A stretch of 64,000 nt of DNA, taken from positions 4,898,001-4,962,000 of the forward strand of contig NC_008228.1 of NCBI RefSeq assembly GCF_000014225.1, given 5' to 3'. The position numbers and the translations under genes are program-made. The stretch's first letter is position 1. Every line of letters begins with the position of its first letter. Below are positions 18,343 through 26,774 of this stretch, one piece after another. This stretch comes from Paraglaciecola sp. T6c (GTDB lineage: Bacteria > Pseudomonadota > Gammaproteobacteria > Enterobacterales > Alteromonadaceae). Below the pieces are notes generated by a model that was given only the letters and a program-made list of their open reading frames with translations, did no database searches and was not told the DNA's origin.

Positions 18343-18399
18343 TAGCAGCCATAAAAATACCCCAGCATCCTTGATGCTGGGGTATTTTTATGGCTGCTA
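18343..18399. terminator. Very long perfect hairpin (27 bp stem)
   Basis: 18343-18369 is perfectly inverted at 18373-18399 around a three-base loop CTT; the stem includes CCCCAGCATC/GATGCTGGGG and AAAAATA/TATTTTT. Because of the internal T run it can work as an intrinsic terminator in both directions. It ends the DUF2383 gene and faces the minus-strand cassette. Confidence 0.88.
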
Positions 18400-18542
18400 T
18401 TTGTGGTCTGCAGTAGTGTGAAAATCCAAATGAAAATTCACGCGACCGTCCACCTGAAAGCGCACCTGAGATCACACTCGAAAGTCCTCACAACTGATCG
18501 CCGTTCTGAACCAGCTCTCTCGCCCTGTGGTTAGCTTTCGTC

Positions 18543-18842
18543 TTAGCCTTTACTTTGGGCATCCACCTTTAACAGTGCCAGCATCAGTTCGCGCTCTTTC
18601 GGCGACAGTGAATCCAACGTCTTTTTGATGTTGCTGCGATAGCGTTTCAGCGTGACTTCATCACCCGCGATAGCGGCGTCGAGTGTTTGCTCGTACTTGC
18701 TTAACAATGAGCTGAGTTTTGCGGTGTTTTCCATGTTCGCGCTGTGAGCGGTGTACGCTAAGTACATAGCGCCGCACAAGGCGATGAATGTCATTACGTC
18801 GAACTTGAATGAGATAAAAGGGGCTTTGGTTTGCTCGGTCAT
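18543..18842 (-). CDS. Small membrane protein, third gene of an unknown three-gene cassette
   Basis: I do not recognise this 99-residue protein. It has one transmembrane helix (about residues 14-30, FDVMTFIALCGAMYLAY) followed by a charged, helical C-terminal part likely to form a coiled coil (KLSSLLSKYEQTLDAAIAGD, then SNIKKTLDSLSPKERELMLA). Its ATG overlaps the stop of the preceding gene by four bases, so it is translationally coupled to it. It is the last gene of the cassette. Confidence 0.65.
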   Translation of the reverse strand: MTEQTKAPFISFKFDVMTFIALCGAMYLAYTAHSANMENTAKLSSLLSKYEQTLDAAIAGDEVTLKRYRSNIKKTLDSLSPKERELMLALLKVDAQSKG

Positions 18843-19030
18843 TTTTGTTGTTCCATCGTCAATGATATTTTCAATTTAAGCACTTCAACCTGCTGAGCAG
18901 CTTTGCCCAGGGCTTGGCTTTCTTGGTAATATAAATATTGCATGCCTGCAAACATCGCTATCATCAATACCAGCAGTATCAAGTTGTCTGCTATCCATTC
19001 TTTTACGAAACCCGTAACCTTATTTTTCAT
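18839..19030 (-). CDS. 63-residue single-pass membrane protein, second gene of the cassette
   Basis: I do not recognise this protein. It has one transmembrane helix (about residues 16-34, NLILLVLMIAMFAGMQYLY) and a short helical tail (SQALGKAAQQVEVLKLKISL) that may pair with its neighbours. It overlaps both flanking genes by four bases (ATGA-type junctions), which supports its reality and tight coupling. The topology resembles that of the third gene, so the two may be partners in one membrane complex. Confidence 0.6.
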   Translation of the reverse strand: MKNKVTGFVKEWIADNLILLVLMIAMFAGMQYLYYQESQALGKAAQQVEVLKLKISLTMEQQK

Positions 19031-20163
19031 ATTTTGGCCTTACAATTCGGTAGTTCTTCATAGGCAATATGATTGCTTTCAATTGATTTACTGATCATCT
19101 GCGCGGTCACCGTGCCCAGCACAAAACAGCGGTACTTTTTGCTGCGCTCAAGCTCTAACAAAATTAAGTTACTCTGGCCTTTCTCATTTAAGTTATTTAA
19201 CAATGCCAGCGTACTTGACGTGTTGTTCAGGTACGTAGCCATGTTGCGCTCTAAGCGTTGCATCAAGGTTTCTTTTGCTACATCCCCTTGGGCCAACTGC
19301 AACCAATATGATGGGTCGTCCACGTTTGCAATATATTCCAGCGCCAACGCCTGCCAATCCGGCTGATAAAACAATCGCTGCTCGGCCAGCAGGCCGATGT
19401 CGGTGCCTTGCATAAAGTTAGGCATGCGTACTTCTGCCACTTTTTTATCTTCTAAACGCACACCCAAATAAGCGCCCACGTTCATGTCTTGCTTTAAAAC
19501 GGTGATATTGCTGTTAAACGGCGAAGTCACCTCCCCTAAACCCAACATGTCAGGGGTAAAATCTAAAATGGAATAGGCAAAGTTATCGTAGGCGCGCAGT
19601 GAAAATTCACTTGGCTCTGGTAGCGCTATCGGTTGCCCGTTTTCATCACGCGGTCGTTTTTGATGCACCACGCGTGCTACGGCATTGACCACGTCTAAAT
19701 CTCGATAGGTTTTGAAAATACCATTCTCTAAATCCAGTACATAACCAAAACCAACAGTGAAGGTTTTATCGAAGGTATCCACATCGCTAAATTCATTAGC
19801 AAACGCGACCATCATGCCGTGATACGAATTCTCGCCCATCACCGATTTACCCACAGGCATGCCGAACGCAAATACGCCTAGCCCCATGGCTACCACGAAA
19901 TACACTTTACTGCGCGCCCACAAATACATGCCCAGCTTGATAAACAACAAGAAGATCGCCACCAAGCTTGCCGCTATACTCACCGGCGGGATCACCGCTA
20001 ATTTCACCGCGTCTTTACCCAGCTGAAACATACTACCACCGGGTGAAAATGCCGCCGTCGCTGCGGTCGATGTCACCATCTGAATAAACGAAATATTGTC
20101 TTGGCTATCCAGCCACATCTTCTTGTAACGGCTTTCGGCAATGCTAGGGGTAAAGCTTTCCAT
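19027..20163 (-). CDS. Unknown 378-residue membrane protein, first gene of the cassette
   Basis: The protein has no family I can name. Two hydrophobic helices lie at about 54-81 and 86-106; the remaining 270 residues are probably extracytoplasmic or a cytoplasmic globular domain with few cysteines. No catalytic motif is evident. No good ribosome-binding site precedes ATG 20163; AAGAAG precedes a later ATG (Met16), so the true start is uncertain. The ATG touches the broken end of a diguanylate cyclase gene on the other strand, which suggests the cassette was inserted there or its own 5' region was lost. Confidence 0.65.
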   Translation of the reverse strand: MESFTPSIAESRYKKMWLDSQDNISFIQMVTSTAATAAFSPGGSMFQLGKDAVKLAVIPPVSIAASLVAIFLLFIKLGMYLWARSKVYFVVAMGLGVFAFGMPVGKSVMGENSYHGMMVAFANEFSDVDTFDKTFTVGFGYVLDLENGIFKTYRDLDVVNAVARVVHQKRPRDENGQPIALPEPSEFSLRAYDNFAYSILDFTPDMLGLGEVTSPFNSNITVLKQDMNVGAYLGVRLEDKKVAEVRMPNFMQGTDIGLLAEQRLFYQPDWQALALEYIANVDDPSYWLQLAQGDVAKETLMQRLERNMATYLNNTSSTLALLNNLNEKGQSNLILLELERSKKYRCFVLGTVTAQMISKSIESNHIAYEELPNCKAKI

Positions 20164-20168
20164 GTAAT

Positions 20169-20546
20169 ACGGGCCAAGTATTAGTAAAAATAAGTAACGT
20201 CACTAAGGGTTTAATGAGGGACTTTGATCACTGCTTTCGATTAGGTGGTGAAGAATTCGCAATATTAGTAAGTGACACAAACGATCACGAGCTGCACACA
20301 ATTGCCGAACGTATCCGTAGAACGGTTGCACAAACAACGTTTAGGTCAAATGACGTTACAATCAAAGTAACATTCAGTGTAGGTTTTACCTTATCTGCAC
20401 AAGCGGATAACTCTTGGGGGGAGGCACTAGAAAGAGCCGATCTAGCACTTTATAACTCGAAAGAGACCGGCAGAAATAAAGTGTCCGGTGAAACACAAAG
20501 AGCAGTTTTTTACCCTATGGCCTTTGAACACTCACACCTCGCTTAA
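20169..20546 (+). pseudogene. Remnant of a diguanylate cyclase gene (3' half of the GGDEF domain)
   Basis: The frame reads through an intact GGEEF motif (RLGGEEFAIL) and the domain's final helices (ERADLALYNSKETGRNK). Homology-like sequence extends upstream of the first ATG (20214) as TGQVLVKISNVTKGLMRD, the helix that normally precedes GGDEF, and stops abruptly near 20169, where the cassette gene begins. The first half of the domain, including the DxLTGLxNR segment and metal-binding Asp, is missing, so cyclase activity is not expected. I read it as a truncated gene. Confidence 0.75.
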
Positions 20547-20568
20547 TCTATGCTCTTACTGTCATTAC

Positions 20569-20602
20569 GCCCGTGTATGTCACGATAACGGGCGTTATCG
20601 TG
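20569..20602. terminator. Hairpin between the GGDEF remnant and the MAPEG gene
   Basis: CACGATAAC (20581-20589), GGGC and GTTATCGTG (20594-20602) form a 9-bp stem. CGCCCGT at 20569 can instead pair with ACGGGCG at 20588-20594, giving alternative folds. It lies between converging frames. Confidence 0.6.
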
Positions 20603-20625
20603 AGAGCTTCGTTAACGCGCTGTCG

Positions 20626-21042
20626 CTAAATGAGCCTTAACCCTAACAAGACCAACATCACCACATTTGCCAACAGGCCAATCAAGAAGAAGTAAGTACG
20701 TGGGCTTGGGTTTTTCTCTGTCGAAATAGCATAGTACAACACCATATGCACTAGCCTAGCGGCTAGATACACCCACACACAAATAGCAAATATAGGGCTC
20801 TGCACATTAAGAAGAAACGCGAAAAGCACCGTGCCGACAAACAGGGCGCTGTTCTCTAAGGTATTTTGGAATGTACGGTGTGCTCTAAACACAAAACTAT
20901 CGTGAGATAAGTTTTCATCTATCTTGCCAGGGATCGCATTTGGCTGCTTAGCCTTACTAAACGTCGCGACCGCCCACTGCACTAGTAGCATCACTAAATA
21001 GAAGTAAAACGCCGTATAAGACGAATAGGTAAGATCGATCAT
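20626..21042 (-). CDS. MAPEG-family membrane protein
   Basis: This 138-residue inner-membrane protein has four transmembrane helices and the MAPEG signature in RAHRTFQNTLENSALFVG, where the Arg, Asn and Glu normally bind glutathione. Bacterial MAPEG proteins are related to microsomal glutathione transferases; the substrate here is unknown. It is monocistronic and marks the last ordinary gene before the defence island. Confidence 0.82.
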   Translation of the reverse strand: MIDLTYSSYTAFYFYLVMLLVQWAVATFSKAKQPNAIPGKIDENLSHDSFVFRAHRTFQNTLENSALFVGTVLFAFLLNVQSPIFAICVWVYLAARLVHMVLYYAISTEKNPSPRTYFFLIGLLANVVMLVLLGLRLI

Positions 21043-21597
21043 GGTGACTTTCCCTTTATAGATTTATGAGTATGACAGCAGTCATGTTTGCAAGCTTAGT
21101 GCCCAATCTAAGTTATTGATATATAGCTTATTAAAAGGCCTTTATCGAGGTTAAAGTGTAAGCGGTACAGAGTTGTTTATAAGAATTACCAGCGCATCAA
21201 ATTAACGAGAAACACCCGTTTGAGGCCAGAGACTAATCAAAAGCACAGTGTCGTTATCATGGTTGTCCTCATAATTCTTGTTTTCATTTATCTAATATTT
21301 TGAACTCTCCTTGGCTAATAGATTAGGAAAAAACAATTAGTTGTAATATTTATCAAGTCGGCACGCATTGCTTCTATCCAATCGTGTGTAAACATTTCAT
21401 ATTAACCACTCGTATGTTCTTCATAATCGTCACCCATCCAAATTATTCAATAAAATTCACTAGATAATTGGCGAACATACATGCAAGGGCAGATCAAAAG
21501 ACAAGAGCATCGGCTGCGCCGACTTAAAAGTGATAAATACTGGATTAGGCTTATTATCCTAGTATGATACTGCATAAAATTTCCATTGCTATTTTGA
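21043..21597. other. 555-base A/T-rich gap at the left edge of the defence island
   Basis: No gene, tRNA or integrase site is visible. A TATGAT hexamer at 21563-21568, 30 bases before the methyltransferase ATG, is a candidate -10 element; TCGGC-TGC-GCCGA near 21512 is a small hairpin. The stretch is richer in A/T than the genes to its left. Confidence 0.45.
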
Positions 21598-23205
21598 ATG
21601 ACAAAACCAATAAAAATAATTGACCTCTTTGCTGGGCCTGGCGGTCTTGGGGAAGGATTTTCTGCTTATAAAGAAAATGCATCTAACCCTTTCAAAATAG
21701 CCATTTCTATAGAAAAAGAAACAAGTGCTCATCGGACCTTAACGCTTCGCGCATTTTATCGACAGTTTGGTGACGACACTCCCGAAGAGTATTATCAGTT
21801 TCTACGCGGCGAGTTAGGAAAAAATCCTGAAGACCAACTCTACAAAATAGAACGTTTTGCAAAACAAGTTAGCGCCGCTCAAAAAGAAGCCAGATGCTTT
21901 ACCCTCGGTGAACACAATAAAGAAATTGATGTTGCTATCGCTGAAGCTATTGGCTCTGATGAGTGCATGCTTATAGGTGGCCCACCTTGTCAGGCATATT
22001 CACTAGTTGGTCGTGCCAGGAACCTTGGAATAAAAGACTACAAAGCCGAAGATGACCCTAGGAACTTTTTGTATCTTGAGTACTTAAAGGTAATAGCCAA
22101 GTATCAACCTTTAGTCTTTGTGATGGAAAACGTCAAAGGCCTTCTATCTGCAAAGATCAATGGAGAGTCTATTTTCGATAACATGCGAAAAGATCTGCAT
22201 AACCCCTGTAAAGCGACAAATACTGTGGTACAAAAAGGAAGATCTCGTCACAACTATCGTATTGTATCTCTAGTGTGCCCTTCTCCAGAAAATGGTGTTA
22301 AAGCAGGACACGATGAAGTTACAGCTGCAAAAAATTATATAATCAAAACTGAGGATTTCGGCATTCCACAGCGTAGACACCGCGTAATTTTGCTTGGTTT
22401 ACGAGAAGATATTGCCGATAAGTGGGACAACAGCCTAATTCTATCCCCGACTGCGACTCAAACGTCAACTCAAGACGTTCTTAACGATTTACCAAAACTA
22501 AGAAGTGGACTATCCAAAGGAATAAATAACGATGAAAGCTGGGTCGAAACACTTAAAAATTCAAAAGCAAAACTTTCAAAAACATTACAAGATTCGGGAC
22601 TTGAATCAATAGCCCAACATATAGTAACAACCATTGATAAATTAAATGTGCCCAAGCAAAAACAAGGTAATAACTTTGGCGTTAAGAAAACCAAAGGTTT
22701 ATCAATTAAAAATAATATAGCCTTAGAAAATTGGTACAAAGATACCAAGCTGGGCGATTATGTAGTCAATCACGAAACCCGCGGACATATCGAAAAAGAT
22801 CTTCACCGATATATGTTTTGCAGTACGTGGGCATTAGTAGCTAAGAAAAATAAATGGGGTAATCCATTCCCAAAATCTAAAGATTATCCTAACTTACTAA
22901 AACCTAACCATGAAAACTTTAGTAGTGGAAAGTTTGCAGACCGTTTCAGAGTTCAGCTATCCCACACTCCAGCCACCACAGTAACAAGCCATATTTCCAA
23001 AGATGGTCATTACTACATCCATTACGACCCAAGCCAGTGCAGAAGCTTTACAGTAAGAGAAGCGGCCCGCATTCAAACCTTCCCCGACAATTACTTCTTT
23101 GTTGGAAACAGGACTCAACAATATGTCCAGGTTGGGAATGCTGTGCCACCTTTTCTAGCCAATAAGATTGCTGATATTGTTTATACATATATTTATAAGC
23201 TATGA
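21598..23205 (+). CDS. drmMII: DNA cytosine-C5 methyltransferase of a DISARM-type system
   Basis: This 535-residue enzyme should transfer methyl from SAM to C5 of cytosine in a short DNA motif, marking host DNA as self. Motifs in order: I DLFAGPGGLGEGF, IV GGPPCQAYSLVGRAR with the catalytic Cys, VI MENVKGLL, VIII FGIPQRRHRVILLG, a long target-recognition region (about 280-445), IX REAARIQTFPDNYFF and X QVGNAVPPFLANKIA. Its position facing drmA/drmB suggests the DrmMII role of class 2 DISARM, where the enzyme modifies CCWGG; the specificity here cannot be read from the sequence. It has its own promoter region and no strong ribosome-binding site. The symbol is by analogy. Confidence 0.85.
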   Translation: MTKPIKIIDLFAGPGGLGEGFSAYKENASNPFKIAISIEKETSAHRTLTLRAFYRQFGDDTPEEYYQFLRGELGKNPEDQLYKIERFAKQVSAAQKEARCFTLGEHNKEIDVAIAEAIGSDECMLIGGPPCQAYSLVGRARNLGIKDYKAEDDPRNFLYLEYLKVIAKYQPLVFVMENVKGLLSAKINGESIFDNMRKDLHNPCKATNTVVQKGRSRHNYRIVSLVCPSPENGVKAGHDEVTAAKNYIIKTEDFGIPQRRHRVILLGLREDIADKWDNSLILSPTATQTSTQDVLNDLPKLRSGLSKGINNDESWVETLKNSKAKLSKTLQDSGLESIAQHIVTTIDKLNVPKQKQGNNFGVKKTKGLSIKNNIALENWYKDTKLGDYVVNHETRGHIEKDLHRYMFCSTWALVAKKNKWGNPFPKSKDYPNLLKPNHENFSSGKFADRFRVQLSHTPATTVTSHISKDGHYYIHYDPSQCRSFTVREAARIQTFPDNYFFVGNRTQQYVQVGNAVPPFLANKIADIVYTYIYKL

Positions 23206-23385
23206 AGTCATTCTAATTAAACTTTTGGAATCTTTGGTTTTCTATCTAATGTAAAACATGCACTTAAAACAAAAGTAGCTCAATACGGTATTTTTATTTC
23301 ACTACTTGTTTGAAGGGGAATATATAATTGTAATAAGTTTAAGAATATTAAATTTGGACGTGTAGCTTAGTTCACAATTTAATAT

Positions 23386-25176
23386 TTACAAAAGGCTATT
23401 CACGTACTCTTCCTGTACCCCCGTTTTTTCGATAACATACTCCTTCGCACTACCAATGGATACGGCCATCTGAGGATAGAGTTCAATAATTTCACCTTTG
23501 TATGCATCAACAATCCATTTAGGCACGGCAGGAGAAAGAAAAAGTTGAATCGGATAACCATCTACGTCAATAGTTCCCTTCGCCAGCTTTCTCACCATAG
23601 GCAAGTTGGCTCCCCCCCCAGTCAGAATAACCGGCAGTTTAGAATGTGTATTTTTCTGTCGAATTTTTGTTTTTATCCAAGAGGGATGAATAGATGATAA
23701 AACGTGAACAAAAGCTTTACGTAATTCTTGGGAAAAATTCTTTATCGATTTTTCTTGCATAAAATCGCTTAACTTTACTTGCCCAGTAAGACCTCCAAGT
23801 ATGGAGTAGGTGAGGATATTATCTCTGAACAACCTTTCTTTATAATCTCTTATATCAAGCCGAAGTGAGACTAATACCTCCTTATATTTTTCACTTGTGC
23901 GTGATATGCCTGCATCTTTCATTATATAGGCTAATAACGTTTTATCTAATTTATCACCGGCGACAGGAACTCCATATTCTGAACCTTTAACCTCAGTCGC
24001 AATAGTATGGTCTTTTTTAGCTTCAGCAAAAATTTCAAACATAGTAAAATCAGTAGTCCCCGCTCCTACATCTACAATCATGCAGACATTTCCTAAAGAC
24101 GATCCATTGATACCCAAACGGCTGCCCGCAACAGCTAGAGGCTCCTCCAAGAAGCATTCAATATATGGTGAATTCTTATTAATATTCAGTCTCATCCAGT
24201 CATACAAATACTTCACGTCTTGAATCCTGAAACCATTCTCCCATTCTTCGCGGAATGATTTACCGAGGACTTCACCTAAAGTGAAAAGTTTAGTAATTTC
24301 TTTTATCACCTTGATTCTATGATTGGGCTCGTAACATGGAAGACTTATACGCCGTTGAATTTCACTAATATTTACATCATGTCGGTCACTAGCCGCTTCT
24401 CGCACCAAATAAAGTAAGTAACCTAGGTAAAAGGTTAACAGTGCCGCTTTTGATACGTCTGTATCAGTTGGGTTATATATCTTTGATAAAGGTGAATCAT
24501 CTATTGTGACTCTATTTTCATCGATTAGAAATGATTTAATCGAATCGATTCGAGAGACCCCAAACCCAGCAGCCCTAGCGTCGAGGCTTTTTTCAACTGC
24601 AATGGGGCCAAAATAAAGACGGCCGTCTGGGTCAATAAATAACGAAGAATGAACCGGCATTTGCAGTGCGTCTTCTCCTGCATAGATGCCAAGAGGAAGA
24701 TCAAGGATATTTTCTTCACCATTCTCAACTTTAACCATACAGGCTTTGGAATAGGCAGTGCCAAAATCTAGACCGAGCTTAATATTAGGGAGAAAATTGT
24801 CTGGATAAAGTACATCAGTGTCTAAAAGTGCCTCAATTCCCTGCGATGACATCACTTGCTCGACCACGTCACCTGAATCAGATTCGCTTAAAATTGGAGC
24901 TTTACTCACTACATCATAAACGGTCTCAACTTCATTTGGCGGTTCAATCTGCCGTGCTAAGTCCACTTGTGCTTGCAGAAGTGGACTTAGCACGGTCTCG
25001 GTATGGGGGGACTTAACTTGTTGTGCGTCACCTATTAGCTGCCCTGCAAAGAGTAAAGCATCCCTTTCTTCTTCTGTTATCACTCCGGGTAATGAATACT
25101 GTCCTGAGAGCTCGTTTAACAGCAAGCGGTTAATTAAATTTTCAAACAGAATATTGTTCTTTTTGTTATCAGACAT
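23386..25176 (-). CDS. Hsp70/actin-fold ATPase of the defence island
   Basis: This 596-residue protein has an Hsp70/actin-type ATPase core behind a 120-residue N-terminal region without known motifs. Phosphate-1 is GLDFGTAYSKACMV (near 134), phosphate-2 is IVDVGAGTTDFTMF (near 365) and the adenosine motif is ILTGGGANLPMVRKL (near 520). There is no DnaK-style substrate-binding domain. It starts 21 bases after the unknown 474-residue gene and the two look like a pair. The codons for the adenosine motif contain a run of eight G (23612-23619 as C on the plus strand). Its role is unknown; an ATP-driven switch or assembly factor for the nuclease/helicase machinery is inference. Confidence 0.8.
   Translation of the reverse strand: MSDNKKNNILFENLINRLLLNELSGQYSLPGVITEEERDALLFAGQLIGDAQQVKSPHTETVLSPLLQAQVDLARQIEPPNEVETVYDVVSKAPILSESDSGDVVEQVMSSQGIEALLDTDVLYPDNFLPNIKLGLDFGTAYSKACMVKVENGEENILDLPLGIYAGEDALQMPVHSSLFIDPDGRLYFGPIAVEKSLDARAAGFGVSRIDSIKSFLIDENRVTIDDSPLSKIYNPTDTDVSKAALLTFYLGYLLYLVREAASDRHDVNISEIQRRISLPCYEPNHRIKVIKEITKLFTLGEVLGKSFREEWENGFRIQDVKYLYDWMRLNINKNSPYIECFLEEPLAVAGSRLGINGSSLGNVCMIVDVGAGTTDFTMFEIFAEAKKDHTIATEVKGSEYGVPVAGDKLDKTLLAYIMKDAGISRTSEKYKEVLVSLRLDIRDYKERLFRDNILTYSILGGLTGQVKLSDFMQEKSIKNFSQELRKAFVHVLSSIHPSWIKTKIRQKNTHSKLPVILTGGGANLPMVRKLAKGTIDVDGYPIQLFLSPAVPKWIVDAYKGEIIELYPQMAVSIGSAKEYVIEKTGVQEEYVNSLL
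23612..23619 (-). repeat. G8 homopolymer inside the Hsp70-like gene
   Basis: Eight C on the plus strand give eight G in the coding strand, within the codons of the adenosine-binding TGGG motif. A one-base slip would frameshift the last 75 residues or so. Confidence 0.9.
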
Positions 25177-25197
25177 TTCGTGTTCCTTGCGCTATAT

Positions 25198-26622
25198 CTA
25201 GACTGTTTTTACAATACCTTTCTTAATAACTTGGGTTTTACCGTTTACCACCATCAATACTGCTGGCCTGACGACCACACCATTTCGCTGGTCATCAGAG
25301 AAACCTTCGGCCACTTCAAAAAGTTTTCGGTCAACATCAACTTGTTGGCCAAGATTGCCAACTAGACTGATGAATTGTTTACTAGCAAGGCTATATACTA
25401 GTCCGCTAACTATTTTCCATTGATTCGAAACATCATTAATAACTGGAATCAAACTAGGATCGAAGAGTTCAAGATCATCCAATGAGCTGTTCAAAGCATT
25501 GAAGCTTGCTTTACCTTCATATACACGTAACAGTAAATCCCCAACGCCAGATAACTCACCTTTTTTACACACTTCAAGTTCAGCACTGATAGTCTTCTTT
25601 GTGGCTATTTTTTTCCCGCCAGCCTTCAACCATTCAATAATAGCGTCATCAAGAAGCCCAGACTCTGCAATTCGACGACAGTGATCAGCAAACTGCGATT
25701 CAGAACTAACGCTATTTTTGAGGCGCATTAACAATTCACCATCAGTAATATTTTGACGGGCCAAAATAAGCAGCGCCTCAGCAATAGTTTTACTCAACTT
25801 AAACATTACTTTTTCTTTAATACAGACTTCCCGCCATACAGCATCGTCACACCAAGTCCTGATTCGCTTCAAAGCACTGTAATGCTCATATTCAATTGCC
25901 AAGGAAAAACGTTGTCCCACCAGATCAAGTAATAATCCAATAACCTCAGGTACCAGATTTTTGCGTGAGTTAGCTTTAACTTGGTCACGTGAAAAGTGTG
26001 AAAAACAACTCCCAACGAAGTCATCAATAACTTTCCCAACGTTCAGGTTACAATCAAATTCATTTTGCTGACAAAGGGTACGTATAGATTTAAGAATTCG
26101 GAGAAGTAGCGCCACCACTTTTGACTCATTGAGCTCTTTCTCCTTCAAGAAAATCCGCCCAACTTTGCCTAACTCTGAAAGCATAGTTTCAAAGTTTTCA
26201 GCATGCTCAAATATTATGTAAAGAAAAACCAATCGTCCTTTTTCAACTGCTGGTTCAGCCCAAAAATTCTGCATGGCCCATGAGAAAATCCAGTCTGGTG
26301 ACAACCTTTTGATCATTAAAGCCGCGTAATACCTATCATCACCTTCTTTAAGTTGCTGTATGGCAGGAGCAGCAGGCGCTAGCTTGACTACTTCTGCAAT
26401 ATCAAAAACAGGCTTTTTAAGTGCAGCTTCTATGCGCCCTAATATAGCAATTACTTTTAATTTATCATCACCAAAGGCCAATTCAGACATGCGCGTAAAA
26501 AGTGCGTCAAAATCTTCAGGAAAAGACCATTTGAAAACTGACTTATCAATTAATGATTTAGTTATACCAGCGCTCAATGCCTCAATAGAGGTATAAGAAT
26601 GTAACTCATTTATCATATTCAT
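25198..26622 (-). CDS. Unknown helical protein paired with the Hsp70-like gene
   Basis: I do not recognise this 474-residue protein. It appears almost wholly alpha-helical and soluble, with no signal peptide, Walker motif or nuclease motif. The C-terminal part has two short stretches, FDPSLIPVI and VVVRPAVLMVV, that faintly recall the beta domain of GrpE nucleotide-exchange factors, but spacing differs and I would not assign it. It lies immediately upstream of the Hsp70-like gene (21-base gap) and 152 bases behind the NERD-helicase gene. By position it may be a cofactor or adaptor of the ATPase. Confidence 0.7.
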   Translation of the reverse strand: MNMINELHSYTSIEALSAGITKSLIDKSVFKWSFPEDFDALFTRMSELAFGDDKLKVIAILGRIEAALKKPVFDIAEVVKLAPAAPAIQQLKEGDDRYYAALMIKRLSPDWIFSWAMQNFWAEPAVEKGRLVFLYIIFEHAENFETMLSELGKVGRIFLKEKELNESKVVALLLRILKSIRTLCQQNEFDCNLNVGKVIDDFVGSCFSHFSRDQVKANSRKNLVPEVIGLLLDLVGQRFSLAIEYEHYSALKRIRTWCDDAVWREVCIKEKVMFKLSKTIAEALLILARQNITDGELLMRLKNSVSSESQFADHCRRIAESGLLDDAIIEWLKAGGKKIATKKTISAELEVCKKGELSGVGDLLLRVYEGKASFNALNSSLDDLELFDPSLIPVINDVSNQWKIVSGLVYSLASKQFISLVGNLGQQVDVDRKLFEVAEGFSDDQRNGVVVRPAVLMVVNGKTQVIKKGIVKTV

Positions 26623-26774
26623 AGCTTTAAAATCAATTTCATTTGCTCTACTAGTACAGCGGTGACTATAGGAGTAAAAATACTGCCTATTAGTGACCCA
26701 TTTAAGTTCTCAAAATAACAATTATCTGGATCATACTTTTTAGCCGTAATAATTCCCTATTAGTTTTTATTTAA

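Noticed and set aside
21598-23205. Restriction-modification type II methyltransferase without partner
   Set aside because: No type II endonuclease gene is near, and drmA/drmB are; the DISARM reading is better supported.
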